Part shown: piece after piece, positions 35,471-49,170 of the stretch
Layout: the number at the start of each line of letters is the position of its first letter
Position numbering within the stretch: position 1 is the first letter of the stretch
From: Anaeromyces robustus
Taxonomy: Eukaryota; Neocallimastigomycota; Neocallimastigomycetes; Neocallimastigales; Neocallimastigaceae
DNA length: 64,000 bases
Assembly (NCBI GenBank): GCA_002104895.1
Contig: MCFG01000216.1
Span: 53,115-117,114, forward strand
Direction: 5' to 3'
Notes under the pieces: generated by a model
What the model saw: the letters and a program-made list of their open reading frames with translations, nothing else
Told to the model about the DNA's origin: nothing
The model's database searches: none
Position numbers and translations under genes: made by a program

Positions 35471-38400
35471 ATTTTAAAATAATTTAAAATTTATCTTTTT
35501 TTTTTATGTGTAAAAAAAAAGAAAAAATTAAAAAAAAAATATAAAAAATAATGAAAAATTTCATTTTTTTTAAAAAAAAAATCATTTTAAATTATGATAT
35601 AATAAAAAGTTTATAGAACAAAGTATATAAATTTTTTTTGTATATTTTAATTTTAAAATGTTTTTTATATAAATATTTTTTTAAAAAATATTTATAATAT
35701 AAAAAATAATATAATTATTTAGTAAAAAAAAAAAAAAAAATAAAATTATATATATGTAATGCGTTTACGATTGGTCGTAAAATATATATATATATGTTGC
35801 TTTCTTTTTTTTTTTATATAAATATTACTAAAATTTATTATATTATTGTTTTAATTTATATTTAAAATAATGTTTTTTAAATATAAAAATTATAGATTAT
35901 TATTTTATTTTTGTTTATAACAAATATATTTTATTTTTTTTCCTTATTTAAATTCAAAAAAAGAAAAAACCATTTTTTAATAATAAATTTAAAGTTTAAA
36001 AGTTTGAAAGTTTTCCTTTATTTTAATTAAATTATTAAAATTTAATAATAATATTTAGTTTTTCTTTATTTTTTTTTTTTAAATTATTAAAATTTAATAA
36101 TTATTTAAAGTAGAATTTTTTTTTTTAAAAAAACAAAAATCAAAAAAAAAAAAAAAAAAAAAAAAAAAATAACAAAAATTAAAAAAACAAAAACAAAAAA
36201 AAAACAAAAACAAAAAAAAAGAACCAAAAAACATAGCCCAAAAAAGAATAGGAATAAAAATAGAATGTAAATAAAAACAAAGAAAATAATATAAAAACAA
36301 ATAATAATTATAGAATGTAAATATAATAATAAAAAAAAAATACATTTGAAAAAAAAAAAAATAATTGAATTTAAATTATAAATCAAATGTATTTTTATAA
36401 TGTGCATTGTTAATAAATAAATATTTTTCAATGCTATAATAAATTTTTAGAAAAAAAATATAGGTAAATAAAAATGAATTTTGTGATAATAGAAACAAAA
36501 AAAAAAAAAATAAAACGAATTTCATTTTTAATTATTTATATTTTAAAGAACTTTAAAAAAAAAATTGAAATATTAAAATAAAAATAGAAAAATATAAAGA
36601 AGTTTTTTATAACTTCAAGAAAAAAAAAAAAAAAAAAGTGTAGTTGTAATAAAAATGATTGTGTTGATATAATTATATTTTTAATAAGATATAAATTAAT
36701 ATTAATAATATTAATATAAATAATGGTTAATATTATAAAATTATATAATGAAATTACTTTAACTTTTAAACTTTTTTATTTGATGATTATTAATATTTTA
36801 AAGTAATGATTATTATAAAATTGTTAAACTTTTAGAAAATTCGATTAACTATTAATCAAGAAAAAAAAAAAGTTTAAAATATTTCGGTTTATTTTTTTTT
36901 TTTTTTTTTGATTAATGAAGGTATAAACGTATATTAATATGAATTATAAAAGAATATTTATTATATTCATTTATATTATATGTAATGTTTTGAATAATAA
37001 TTAATTATGTATAAATTTAATTAATTATTAATAATATTAATACTTTTTTTATTATTTTATTTTGTTAATTTTTTATTATTTTATTTTGTTGTTTTAACAT
37101 TGTTATTTCATTTTATTACTTTTATTTATATAATAATCTATAATAAATAAGTGATAATAAAAGATTATTATTAAAGTAAAGTATATTATTAATTTATAAT
37201 TTTAATAAAAGATTCTAAAAAAAAAAAATAAATAAAAATAAGGAAAAATTAAAGTGATATAAATAAATTAAAATGATAAAATGTGATATAAATTAAATTA
37301 GATAAAAAATAGAATAAAATAGAATTAAATAGAAAAGAATAAAAGTAAATTTAAATATATATTTTTTATATAATCTTTACAATAAATAAAAAATATATAT
37401 TTAAAGCAATAGAATGTAATTATATGTACTTATACTAATGATCATAATCAAAAAAAAAAAAAAGTAATAAAAAAATTCAACGTATAATTAATTATTATAA
37501 TTATTATATAATTAATTACTTAATCAATATATATATATCTTTTTTTTTTTTCTTTACTATGTTAAATCAAAGTAAGAGAAGAGAGAAAAAATGAAGATAA
37601 TAATACTTTAAAAAATTTTTATAAAGTATTAAATATTTAATTCATAATAAAATCTATTACTTTTTATTGGTAAACTGATGTAACTAATTATTAAAATTTA
37701 TAAATACAAAAGTTAACTTTAATAATGTTTCATTAAAAAAAATTTTTTTTTTAATTAAATTTATTTTTCTTTATATATTATTTAATTTTAAAATGAAATA
37801 TTATTTATTATTTAAAAAAGTTTTTTTTTTTTTTTTTTATTGTTTTACTCTTTTATTCAATTTCTATATATGTATTTTTATTTCAATATGGCTTTACATA
37901 ATCATAATCTAAATAGATGTATCACTATTGTTTTAATATACAATATAATATTTCTAATTATTTTTATATAATATTCAACATATTAATTAAATATATATAA
38001 TTAAAAAAAAAAATTGTTACATTTTCAAAAAAAAAAAAAAAAAATTATATATATTTATATTTGATAAATAAATTTGATAATGACTAATAAAATTTATAAT
38101 TAGCGGTAATTTATACTCTATTAGTATAAATCCATGAAAGATGCCGCACATGTCTATATATATATAAAAAATTTAATTAGTAAAAAATTAATAATAAATC
38201 ATAAATAATAAAAAAATTTTATTTACATTTAATTAAAAATTATTTAATACTATAATATATGTATTGTATTGTTGTTGTATATATATATTTAATTATTAAA
38301 CTTGACATATATGGTATTAGTCATTAATGTTTAAAAATTTTTCATATATAAATTAATATCATATTTTTAATATTAAATAATTATTATATAATAATATATA

Positions 38401-38911
38401 ACATTTAATATTATATATAATAAATTATATATATTGTTATATATTGTTTAAATAATAAATTAAATCTGTATTAAAATATTTTTTCTAATTATCATAATTA
38501 AGCTTTTATTTCATTTTGAGTAAAAAAAAAAAAAAAAGTATAAAATGAAAGGTTTTTGTCTTTTATACTTTTTCTTTTCTTTTATTTAAATATATATAAA
38601 TTATTTTTTTAAAATTAATACTAATTTAATAAAAAATAATCTTAATTTTTAATATTACAAATTATTTTGTTTTTGTTTAAAAAAAAAAAAAACGAAATAA
38701 TTATTTAAATTTAAAAATTTTAAAAATTAAGTTTAATACTTGTATATACAGTTTTTAAATATAGAATAAAAAAAAAAAAAACATAAAAAATAATAAAATT
38801 AAAATAAAATAAAATAAAATAAAATAAAACTTAAAATAAAACATTTAGCAAAACTAAAATAAAATAAAAAATAGAAATAAAACAAAAGTACTTAAAAAAT
38901 ATATATACAAA
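35471..38911. other. Intergenic DNA between GH114 copies 2 and 3
   Basis: AT-rich, with long A and T homopolymers. The 36,000-36,420 stretch, with 'atagaatgtaaat' and 'aaatgtattt' words, has a counterpart after copy 3 (41,040-41,400), showing that 3' flanks were duplicated along with the genes. Near 38,130-38,160, ccatgaaagatgccgcacat followed by TA repeats resembles gaaatgcggcatatata upstream of copy 2. No gene was seen. Confidence 0.6.
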
Positions 38912-40485
38912 ATGAAATCATTATTATTTTCTGCTTTATTTATTTCAATATTATTCGTTAATAATGTTGAATGTTTATGGAAACCAGTTCCAGGTACTAC
39001 TTGGAATTATATTTTAGGAAATGATGTCGATGTGTAAGTAAATTTATAATATGTATTTTATAAAAAAATATATATATTATTAATATATATATATATATAT
39101 TTTAAAAAAAGAAGTGATTACAATAATTTATTATTTTTATATATTTATATATTTATATAATATATATTATTTAAATTGATTAATATTTTTTTATAATTTT
39201 TATTAATTAAAGTTCTAGTGAAAAAACTCAAGTTGTCGATATGGATATAAGAAAAAGTATTGACAAAATTAATGGACTTCATAAATTAGGTAAAAAGGTT
39301 ATCTGTTACTTCTCAGGTGGTACAATTGAGAATTTCCGTGATGATTATGATGATTTTATGGCTGTAGAAGGATTAGTTAGAAATGTTTATGATGATTGGC
39401 CAGAAGAACGTTGGCTTGATTATCGTGTTGAAGGTATAAAACCTTTAATTAGAAATCGTATGAAGATAGCTGTTAATAAAAATTGTGATGCTATTGAAGT
39501 TGATAACTTAGATGGTTATCAAATGAAAGAAGTTCAAAAATGGTCTAACCCACTTAAAAAAACAGATGCTATTAAATATGCAAAATGGTTAGCAGAAACT
39601 GCTCATGAATTAGGTCTCTCTATTGGTTTAAAGAACGTTGTAGGAATTATTGATGATGTTAGTAGTTATTATGATTTTGCTATTAATGAAAATTGTATTC
39701 TTTTTGATGAATGCTATCGTTACAAAAATTTCCTTAAACAAGGTAAAGCCGTTTTTGGAGTGACTTATAATGGTTTAGAAGAACATAAAGAAGCTTTATG
39801 TAAAAATTTAAATGGTCTTCCTATTAGTATGATTATTAAGGAAGGTAAAAAATTAGTACAAGATAATATTATTTTTGATGGTAAAAAGTATTGTGGTGAA
39901 AATTTCAATACTGGTATTACTACTACCATTAAAAAGACTACTACTACTACTCCAAAACCAAAGCCAACTACTACTGTTAAAAAGACTACTACTACTACTC
40001 CAAAACCAAAACCAACTACTACCGTTAAAAAGACTACTACTACTACTCCAAAACCAAAACCAACTACTACCGTTAAAAAGACTACTACTACTACTCCAAA
40101 ACCAAAACCAACTACTACCGTTAAAAAGACTACTACTACTACTCCAAAACCAAAGCCAACTACTACCGTTAAAAAGACTACCACTACTACTACTAGAAAG
40201 CCAACTACTGTTTATAAAAGTAGTACAACCATTCATAAAAAGACAACCACTACTCATCATCGTAGACCAACTTATACTCATCACCACCACCACCATCATC
40301 ATCATCACAGAAAACCAACCTTTACTTTCAGTCACAGAAAATCAAACAGTACTATCACTCATAGAAAACCAACTTCTTTTCCTAGACCATCAATATTCCC
40401 AAATCCAAAACCAATTACTAGTAGAAAATTAACTAATACTAAAACAGTTACAAAGGTTATTACTAAAGTTGCTACTAAAAAATAA
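38912..40485 (+). CDS. GH114-type glycoside hydrolase, copy 3, with PKPKPTTT repeats and His-rich stretch
   Basis: Two exons, 38,912-39,033 and 39,213-40,485, give 464 residues. The intron is 179 bp with GTAAGT and AAAG ends. The signal peptide is MKSLLFSALFISILFVNNVEC, then LWKPVPGTTWNYILG. The GH114 domain (about 40-278) has ICYFSGGTIENFRDDYDDF, EVDNLDGY and INENC. The tail is the longest of the family. It has five 16-residue units of VKKTTTTTPKPKPTTT, then a stretch with ten consecutive His (THHHHHHHHHHRKP), then HRKP/SHRK repeats, and TKVITKVATKK at the end. The His-rich run could bind metal or act in attachment (inference). The frame is intact. Confidence 0.9.
39928..40167 (+). repeat. 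Coding minisatellite: five 48-bp units
   Basis: Units start at 39,928, 39,976, 40,024, 40,072 and 40,120. Each encodes (V/I)KKTTTTTPKPKPTTT and they differ by only one to three silent or near-silent bases. A sixth partial unit begins at 40,168. High identity between units points to recent expansion or homogenisation. Confidence 0.95.
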
Positions 40486-41819
40486 ATTTTGAAATAATTA
40501 AAAAGCATTTTAATTTTTTTTTCTTTTTTTTATATTATTGAATAATATAAAAAAGAAGAATAAAAATTTAAAAAAAATGAAAATAAATATACATTATTGC
40601 TAATATTGCTTTAATGTTTTATATAAAATATATACCTTTTAATAAAAAAAAAGGATATATGAATATAAAATTTTGTATATATCAATCATTATTATAATAA
40701 TAATATATATATATAATTATTATTTGTAAAATAATATATTTTTCTATATTTAATATTGCAAAAAAAAATAATTAATATATTTATATATATTATTAAATCT
40801 ATTTATAAAATATAAATTATTTAGTATGAATAATATATGCTTTGGTCGTATATCATTTTATAAAGAAAAATAAATAATTTATATTTTTATTTATATTTAA
40901 AATGGTTTTTTTTTAAATATAAATAACACATATAGATTTTCATTTTTAAAAATGAAAAAAAAAAGAAAATAATTGAAAAACGTATTTCAAACAATTTTTT
41001 TTAAAAAAAAAATTATTGTAATATAATAATTTATAGTTTTTTTTATTTCTATAACTTACTCTAAATTATTAAATTTAATAGTGAATTTTACCGTTTTTGT
41101 TCAATATTTTAATTAAATTAAAATAATTATTGAATGAAAAATTCAATATAATGAAGTAAAAAAAAAAAAAAAAAAAAAAAAGAAACCAAAGTCATAAAGT
41201 GAAAAAATAAGTAACAATAAAATATTTCACCAAACAAGAAAAAAAATTAATACAATGTAAATAAATCACAATATAAAAACAACAACAAGAAAAAAAAATA
41301 AACAAAAAAAAAAAAAAAACAATAAAAGAAAATAGAATGTAAATATATAGAATAAAAATAATACATTTATAGTTAATTATTAGAATTAGATAAATGTATT
41401 ATATCAAACCAATATAAATAATAATAATAAATTATTATTATTATTAATTTTATATATGGTTTTAAATGAATAATATAAATAATAAAATGAATTTATAAAA
41501 AAAATATTAGAATAAATTCATTTATAATTTATTTATATTATTAAATATTAAAAATATTATTTTTATTAATATTTTTTTTAAAAAAAAAAGTATTATAAAA
41601 ATTTTTATTTTAAAAATATAAAAAATACTTAAAAAAAAACTTTTTAAAGAGGGATGAAAATAAATATAAATAAATAAAGCTGAATTTTGAATATAAAAAA
41701 GAAGATTAAAATTCAGTTTTTTAGTTATTTATATTTTATTTAACAATAAAAGTTTAAAAGAAAATAAAAATAATAAAGAAAATTAAAACAAAACAAAACA
41801 AAACAAAACAAAACAAAAC

Positions 41820-41850
<31 letters not shown>

Positions 41851-44820
41851 TCATAAAAGTTTTATTTAAACTTTTTTAAACTTTTTTTATATTTATTTAG
41901 TGTGATTGTTTTAAATAATATTATTTTTAATATATAAATATAATAATATATTATATTATCTTTATTTATGAAAACTTTATGTACTTTTTTTTATTATAAT
42001 CATAATTTAAATAACCAATATTAATAATTTATTTCATTATTAAAATTAATCTATTTAAACAGTAATTAATCCTCGGCAATGATTTTGATTTTGTTATTAA
42101 ATAGAGTTTATAAAAAAATTATTATGATTCTGTTTTACTACCTAATACTTATTTTTTATTAGGTAATATAATGAATAACATTTTTTAATTTTATTTATTA
42201 TTAAATATTGTATATAAAAAATTAATTTTAAATTTTTAATTTTTTTGGTATAATGTTTTAAAACTTTTATAGTATTTTCTTTTTTCTTTTCTTAAAAAAA
42301 AAAAAAAAAAGTTACCTATTATATATATACAATAATAAATTATTATTAATAATATATTAAAGCTATAATAATTAATATTTCTAATTCAATATTTTTTTTG
42401 TGGACTTATCACGTATTATCACATGAATGTATCGAAATTATATTCCATATCTTACCATTTAGTAGGTTCATATATTTTACATTTTGTACTTAAACCTTAA
42501 TACTAATTTTAATAATGGGTCCAGTCCAAAAGCCCCACCCACGAACAGTGGTTACCAAGGATACCCCCAATAATAGAGAGCTTCACTCTATATTATTAGG
42601 ACTTAGTTCTATCAAATACTTAACCTTAAACAACTACCTTGCCAAAGTATAAAAAAATCCATTACAGTAAAAAACCACTGTACTTGGAGTAGATACAATG
42701 TCAAATCAGAAGCTTTATATGTGCTAAGAATACGCTTTAACAACCAGAATAGAAACTGGTCAACTCTAATTCAATAAATCAACATAATAAATATAATTAA
42801 AAAATATAAAATAAAGTTTGTTTTTAATATAAATACAAATTAATTAAGGAAATATTATTTTTTATTCAATATGTTTGATAATTATTAATTTACTTTAATT
42901 TAATTGAAATATTGAATAAAAAAAAATTCAAATATAAATGAAAAAACAAAAGTCATAATATTTTTAAATAAATAAGCAATAAAAGAATCATCAAAAATAA
43001 AAATAAAAATAAAAACAAAAACAAAAGCAAAAACAAAAGCAAAAAAAAAAAATTAGAAACTTTAATTAATATAATGTAAATAAAAATTCAATACATATAT
43101 ATAATAAAATAAAAATAAAAACACATTTCTAATAAAAATAATTCAAAATATTTTAAGATAGTTAAATTATACATATTATTTTTTATTCTTTATTTTATAT
43201 AAAATGTTTTGTTTTTTTTTTTAGTCATAGATTTTAATATATCTAATTTATACGATTGGTAAAAATTAAATCTATATTAACTGTAATAATTCCTGATACA
43301 AAATTTTATATAACATTTTTAATTTTATTGAATATTAAATATTGTATAAAAATTTAATTTTTAATTTTTAATTTTTTTTTTGGTATGTTTAAAACTATTC
43401 TATCGTATTTTCTTTTTTTCTTTTCTTCAAAAAAAAAAGTTTATTATATAATAATTCTTACAAAAAAAAGTGTATAAACTTTACCATTGGTATTTTTGAA
43501 TATAATAATATATATAAATAAAGATTTTAAATTAATTACAAATAAAATATAATATTAATTAAATATGACTTTTTATATAATACAAAGTTTTTTTTTTAAA
43601 GAAAAAGAAAATAATTTATATTTTATACTTTATGTTTGTACTTTATATTTAATATTTATTGGTTTTACTTTTATATGAATAATTAACAACAAAATTATAA
43701 TAAAGATTAAAAAAAAAGTAAATAAAAGATATTTACTTATTTAACTATATTTATTAATCTCTTAAAACAATTTAATAATTTCTTATAAAAGAAACCAAAC
43801 TCTAATAAATAATATATATATTAATAATGATTCATCCATATATCAAAATAAATAAATAAATAAATAAAAAATTAAATCAAAATATATATTATTAATGTAT
43901 AAATAATAGTTTTCTTTGTCTTTTATTTTTTTTTCGATAATAAAACTCATATTTAATAATAGCATTAATTTATTGTTATGGCTTTGTTAAAATTTTTATA
44001 TAAATAAATATATAATCATTTATGTATAAATAAATAATGAATTTTATATTAAAATCGAAGATTGTTTAATTGACAAATTTTCTATTTTAATTTTTTTTTT
44101 TAATTATACTATAAATAGAAAAAGATTTTTATTGTACAAATAATGAAAAAGAATATTAAATAGAAAAAATAATTAATAATAAATAAATAAAAAAGATAAG
44201 GAAAAAAGTCAAAGATTTTGTATTAAAATTTTTAAATTTTTTAAATTATTAAATTTAATATATAAACTGACTGTAAAATTTCCTTTTTTAAGTTATTTTA
44301 TAATAATCAAGATTATTTGGACAAGTAACACAAATTATTTGTATTTTTAAAATGATACAACAACTAAAGTAAAATAAAACAAAATAAAATTAAACAAAAT
44401 AAAAAAAATAAATGAAAGTTAATAAATAACTAAATACACTTTAAAAAATCATTATTATTTGTAATAATTATTATTATAATAAATAAATAAATATATAAAT
44501 ATATAAAAAACAAATATATTTAATTATATATGGAAAAAAAATATTTTTTTTATTCTATTTAATTTAAAAATATCAAAAAGAAAATATATCATAAAAAAAT
44601 CAAACAAAAAAAAAAATATAAATAGAATGAAAAGGATTCAAATTTTATTTTCTTTAAAAAAAAAAAATTTTTAAAAAAATACAAAAAAAGTTTTATTTAT
44701 ATTAATTATTTTAGTTTTTTCTTTGTTTATTAATAATAAAAAAACTATAAATTTAAATAATATATAATATAATATAATATAATATAATATTTAAAATTAT
44801 AAAAGTTATTATAATCTAAA
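40486..44820. other. Intergenic DNA between GH114 copies 3 and 4, with duplicated flanks
   Basis: No gene recognised. Block A (about 41,090-41,400, with 'aaagtcata' and 'agaatgtaaat') recurs at about 42,850-43,110. Block B (42,175-42,320: 'aacattttttaattttat', 'aaatattgtata', 'tttttggtat', 'gtattttcttttt') recurs at about 43,310-43,440. A GC-enriched island at 42,390-42,790 lies between the copies. The remainder is homopolymer-rich, including a (CAAAA)n run near 41,790. Confidence 0.6.
42390..42790. other. GC-enriched island of unknown origin
   Basis: A 400-bp stretch with normal-looking base mixture (gggtccagtccaaaagcccc, ccacccacgaacagtggtta, ggaaactggtcaactctaat-like words) in a region that is otherwise over 85 percent A+T by eye. 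No open frame of note. It interrupts a duplicated intergenic block, so it is probably an insertion such as a solo LTR or short non-autonomous element. No terminal repeats could be fixed by eye. Confidence 0.45.
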
Positions 44821-45810
44821 ATGAAGTTTTTATTACCAGTTACTTTCTTAATTACTTGTTTATTTAATAGTAAAGTAGAAGCTAGGTGGAAACCAAAAAT
44901 TGGTACTACATGGAATTATGTTTTAAATGATGATCTTGGATTTGATGTGTAAGTTATATTCATCTTTCTACTTTATTCTTTTCTTTTTCAAAAAAAAAAA
45001 ATATTTTTAAAAAAAAATATGCTCTTCCTATAAAAATTTATATATTAATATTGTTATTTATTTATATATTAATCTTTAATCTTTATTCAATTATTTATTT
45101 AGAGCTAAGGAAACAGCAGAGGTTGTGGATATTGATTATGAGACATCTACTGAAGTTATAAATAAACTTCATAAGAAAAATATAAGTGTTATTTGTTATT
45201 TCTCTGTTGGTACTTTTGAAGATTTTCGTGATGATGCTGATGATTTCTTAGCTATTAAAGATTTAGTTAGAGATCCATATGTTGAATGGGAAGGTGAATA
45301 TTGGCTTGATTATCGTGTTAAAGGTCTTAAAAATTTAATTGAAAAACGTATGGATATAGCTGCTAAAAAAAATGTGATGCTCTTGAAGTTGATAATTTAG
45401 ATGGTTATTTAACGGAACCAAGTAAATGGGAAAACCCTCTTACTGTGAAAGATACTATTGATTATGCTATATGGTTAGCTGAAACTGCTCATAAAAAAAA
45501 TCTTTCCATTGGTTTAAAAAATATTCCTGGTACTATTGATAAACTAGGTAGTTATTTTGATTTTGCTATAAATGAATCATGTGTTAATTTTGATGAATGT
45601 TATCTTTATGAAAATTTCCTTAAATCTGGTAAACCAGTTTTCGGTGTTACTTATTATGGTCTTACTGCTGAAAATAAAGAACGTTTATGTAGAAATTTAT
45701 ACGGTCTTCCTATTAGTATGATTATTAAAGAAAATAGAGAATTATATCAAGATGTTATATTTTTCAATGGTAAAGAAACTTGTGGTAAAAACTTTGATAC
45801 AGGATTATAA
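44821..45810 (+). pseudogene. GH114-type glycoside hydrolase, copy 4, tail-less, one-base frameshift
   Basis: Exon 1 is 44,821-44,948 and exon 2 is 45,103-45,810, with a 154-bp intron (GTAAGT...TTAG). The signal peptide is MKFLLPVTFLITCLFNSKVEA, then RWKPKIGTTWNYVLN. The GH114 domain is complete in content: ICYFSVGTFEDFRDDADDF, then EVDNLDGY in a shifted frame, INESC, and FGVTYYGL. The reading frame changes inside a run of eight A at 45,364-45,371, where paralogues have KK(K/N)CDAIEV. Nine A would keep frame and give a 278-residue protein. It ends right after the domain (FDTGL) with no Thr/Lys tail. It is either a recent pseudogene or a homopolymer miscount in the assembly. All other codons look conserved, which favours the second or a very recent loss. 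Confidence 0.8.
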
Positions 45811-47246
45811 TTAATTTAATAGAAGAAAAAAATTATTATTATTATTATAATAGTAATTAAAATTATCTTTTTTATTATAATAAATTAGATAATAATAATA
45901 AATAAACTTTTTTTTTATAAATAATATTTTATTCACTAAAATTAACAATCATAATTATATCATAAGTAATAGAAATAATAATCATGAATAATAATAATAA
46001 TAATTATAGAGTAATATTATTATTAATATTTATGCTTAGTTTTATTAAAATAATAATAATTAATAAAAAAAATAAATTAATAATAGAAATAATAATCATG
46101 AATAATAAGAATAATAGAATAATATTATAATTAATAATCATTATTAGTTTTATTAAAGTAATAATTATATTAAGAAAATATTAGAATTAAAAACTAAAAT
46201 AATAGAAATAATAATCATAGAATAACAATAAAAATAATACTAAAAATTAAAATTAAATATAATAATAAAAACAAAATTATAATTAAAAATAAAAATAAAA
46301 TAGCAATAATAGCAATAACAATAACAACAAAAATAAAAATAAAATAACTTAAATAATAACAACAAAAATAAAAATAAAATAAATAATAACAACAAAAATA
46401 AAAATAAAATAACTTAAATAATAACAACAAAAATAAAAATAAAATAACTTAAAGAATATAAAATATTAATAATAAAAAACAAAAATAAAAAAAAACTAAA
46501 TAATTACAATAAAAATAATAATAATAATAATATAATAAAAATAAAATAAAAATAAAAATTAAAATAAAAATAAAATCAAATAAAAAATAAAAATTTAATA
46601 AAAATATAATAAAATAAAAAAAATAAAAATAAAATAAAAAAAAAATAAAAATAAAATAAAAATAAAAATAAAAATAAATAAAAATAAAAATAAATAAAAA
46701 TAAAAATAAAGAAAAAAAATAAACTTATACATATATATATGAAATAATTATATTTTTTTATATATTACTTTTTTATTTATTTTTTCTATTTTGTTTTATT
46801 TTATTTTATTTATTTAGTATATTATAAATGAACACTAAAGTTATATTTGTACATGATTTAATGCAAAATAACAAAAAAAGAAATTATAATATTTAATTTA
46901 ATTTTTTTTTTATTTTGGTATTAATAATATTTTATTTTTTCAAAATTAAATCTATATATGTATTTTCCTTTTTTGAATTATTAATATATATTGATAAACA
47001 GTTACTTAAATAATATATTGTGGAGTATTTGAATAAAAAATAATTTTATATAATATAAAAAAATTAATCATTACTATAAAAAAATAAAAAATTAATATAT
47101 GATTAAATGACTAATTAAAATTTATCTATTTAAATAATTTGTTTTATAACTATAATAAAAATATTATTATTATTTTTAAAAAAAAAATATCTTTAATGAA
47201 TGTTTATTTTCATTTTCTTTTTTTTTTTTATTTCATTCATAATATT
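45811..47246. other. Intergenic DNA with tandem repeats
   Basis: Three copies of a unit of about 116 bp begin at 'aatagaaataataatcat' near 45,968, 46,083 and 46,201. Four copies of a unit of about 36 bp, containing 'aacaacaaaaataaaaataa', occupy 46,320-46,450. A long AAAAT/AAAT-rich tract covers 46,540-46,720. The frames read here on the minus strand are repeat translations. No gene was seen. Confidence 0.7.
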
Positions 47247-48769
47247 TTATCTAATAAATTTATTCTTAAAGAAACCATTACGACCCCATGAATAATAAAA
47301 GTCATTGGTTTTAACACCCATGGTTTGCTTTTTCTTTGAATAATTCTTTAATTCTTGTCTTGCATTTTTCATTTTTTCTAAACGTTCTTTTTCAATCGTC
47401 ATACCACTACTACCAATTTCATAATATCCTAAAGCTTTATATTTTTCTGATAAAGTCATTAATGCCATACAGTTTGAATGATCACGTTCATGAAGATTTT
47501 GATTATAATATCTTTTATAATTTCTATGTCCTACATGAGCTCCATTTGGTAATACAAGTTCTGTACCTGAAGAAGTAACAGTTAAAGCTTGATTATTAGT
47601 ATTATCTTCATTATTATTTTCATTATTATTATTTCCATTTTCATTTTCATTATCATCATCATCTAATATACTACTAAAATCATAAAAATTAGAAATTTCT
47701 AAATCTGGACCTTCTTCATAACTTATTTTGGTATGTCCTTTATCTAACATATGTTTTCTAACTCCTTCTAAACTATGGAACATTCTTTCACAATAAATAC
47801 ATGTATTACCAATAGAAATTTTTTCACCTAAATATTTTATTAAACCATTTAAATCGGATAAATATTCAATATCAGGAATAAAGAAAGAATGATCTACTGT
47901 CATATGATCCATTTTTCTAATGAATAAAAATAATATTTTTTTAAAGAAAAAAAATTAACAATATATAAATTATAAAATGTTAGTATTATTCAATTAATTA
48001 AATTATATATACAGTATATATATATATATATATATATTATAATACATACTCTTCAAAAGTTTGACCTTTGAAATTACAGAATAAACATTCATTTTCTTCT
48101 ATTTTTTTAGATAATTTTATTTTTTCGCCAAGAACTTTTTGAAATTCTTCTTCAGTTTTAGCTTCAGAAAAACTCTTTTTCCAATTAATCTTTTGATTAT
48201 TTATAACATTATTATTAATATTATCATTATTTAAGTCATTAAGGCTATTATCAGAAACAATATTACTATCATTATCAGAAATATCGGATAAACTATCATC
48301 AGAGAAATCAGATAATCCACTTTCATAATCATTATTAGTAACGTTTAATATTAATTTATTCTTTTCAAATTCAATTGATTTTTCAATATGTTTTTTAGAA
48401 GTTTCATGATTTTTTAGAGCATTAGTAGTATAAAACTTTTTACTAGAAAAAAAAAATTATTATTAATTAAATATTTAAATAAATAAAAAATTATTGAAAT
48501 TTTTAATATATTAATTTTTTTTCTTCTATATAATTTTTTATAGTTTTTATGAGTTTATATATTATATACATAAATAAAATAAAAAAAAAAGTATTTACTT
48601 GCAAACTTCACATTTATATTTCTTCACATATGATTTTTCAGTTTGTAATCCTATAAAATGTTTAAAAATAATAATATATAAAAATATTTAATTATTTAAT
48701 ATAATAATAAAACAAGTTTTGTTCTTTCATCTATACTATTACTACTATTACTACTTCTATTACTACTAC

Positions 48770-48805
<36 letters not shown>

Positions 48806-49014
48806 TATTATTATTATTGTTGTTGTTATTGATATTTACCTATTTTTTTATTATATTCATAATTGGTAATAACAGGTAATCCTGCAATTTTTCTTTTTAA
48901 ATTATATCTATGCCAATCACTTTTATAATGCTCTCTTTGTAATTCATTATTTGAAAAAGTTGTATGACATGTTAAACATGTGAATGTTGAAGAATTTTCA
49001 TACATCAATGTCAT
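47247..49014 (-). CDS. REI1: REI1/ZNF622-type pre-60S ribosome biogenesis factor, copy A
   Basis: Four exons on the minus strand: 48,840-49,014, 48,599-48,650, 48,050-48,442 and 47,247-47,916. They give 429 residues with GTAAAT/GTATGT donors and TAG acceptors. C2H2 finger 1 is FTCLTCHTTF...REHYKSDWH, followed by the family motif YNLKRKIAGLP. Finger 2 is CEVCNKKF...NHETSKKH. An acidic Ser/Asp-rich linker and KINWKKSF follow, then a third finger, CLFCNFKGQTFEE...MDHMTVDHSFFIPD. After that come YLSDLNGLIKYLGEKI, CIYCERMFHSLEGVRKHMLDKGH and NFYDFSS. All are hallmarks of Rei1/Reh1, cytoplasmic 60S maturation factors acting with Jjj1 and Arx1 in yeast. A tandem paralogue lies at 50,540-52,553. Exon 1 is the same 175 nt in both. 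Confidence 0.9.
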
Positions 49015-49020
49015 TATTAT

Positions 49021-49170
<150 letters not shown>

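Noticed and set aside
46215-46430. 71-residue minus-strand frame
   Set aside because: It translates a 36-bp AACAACAAAAATAAAA tandem repeat.
47336-47578. Plus-strand 80-residue frame, repeated at 50,629-50,871
   Set aside because: It is antisense to the nearly identical last exons of the REI1-type genes. Its conservation merely reflects theirs.
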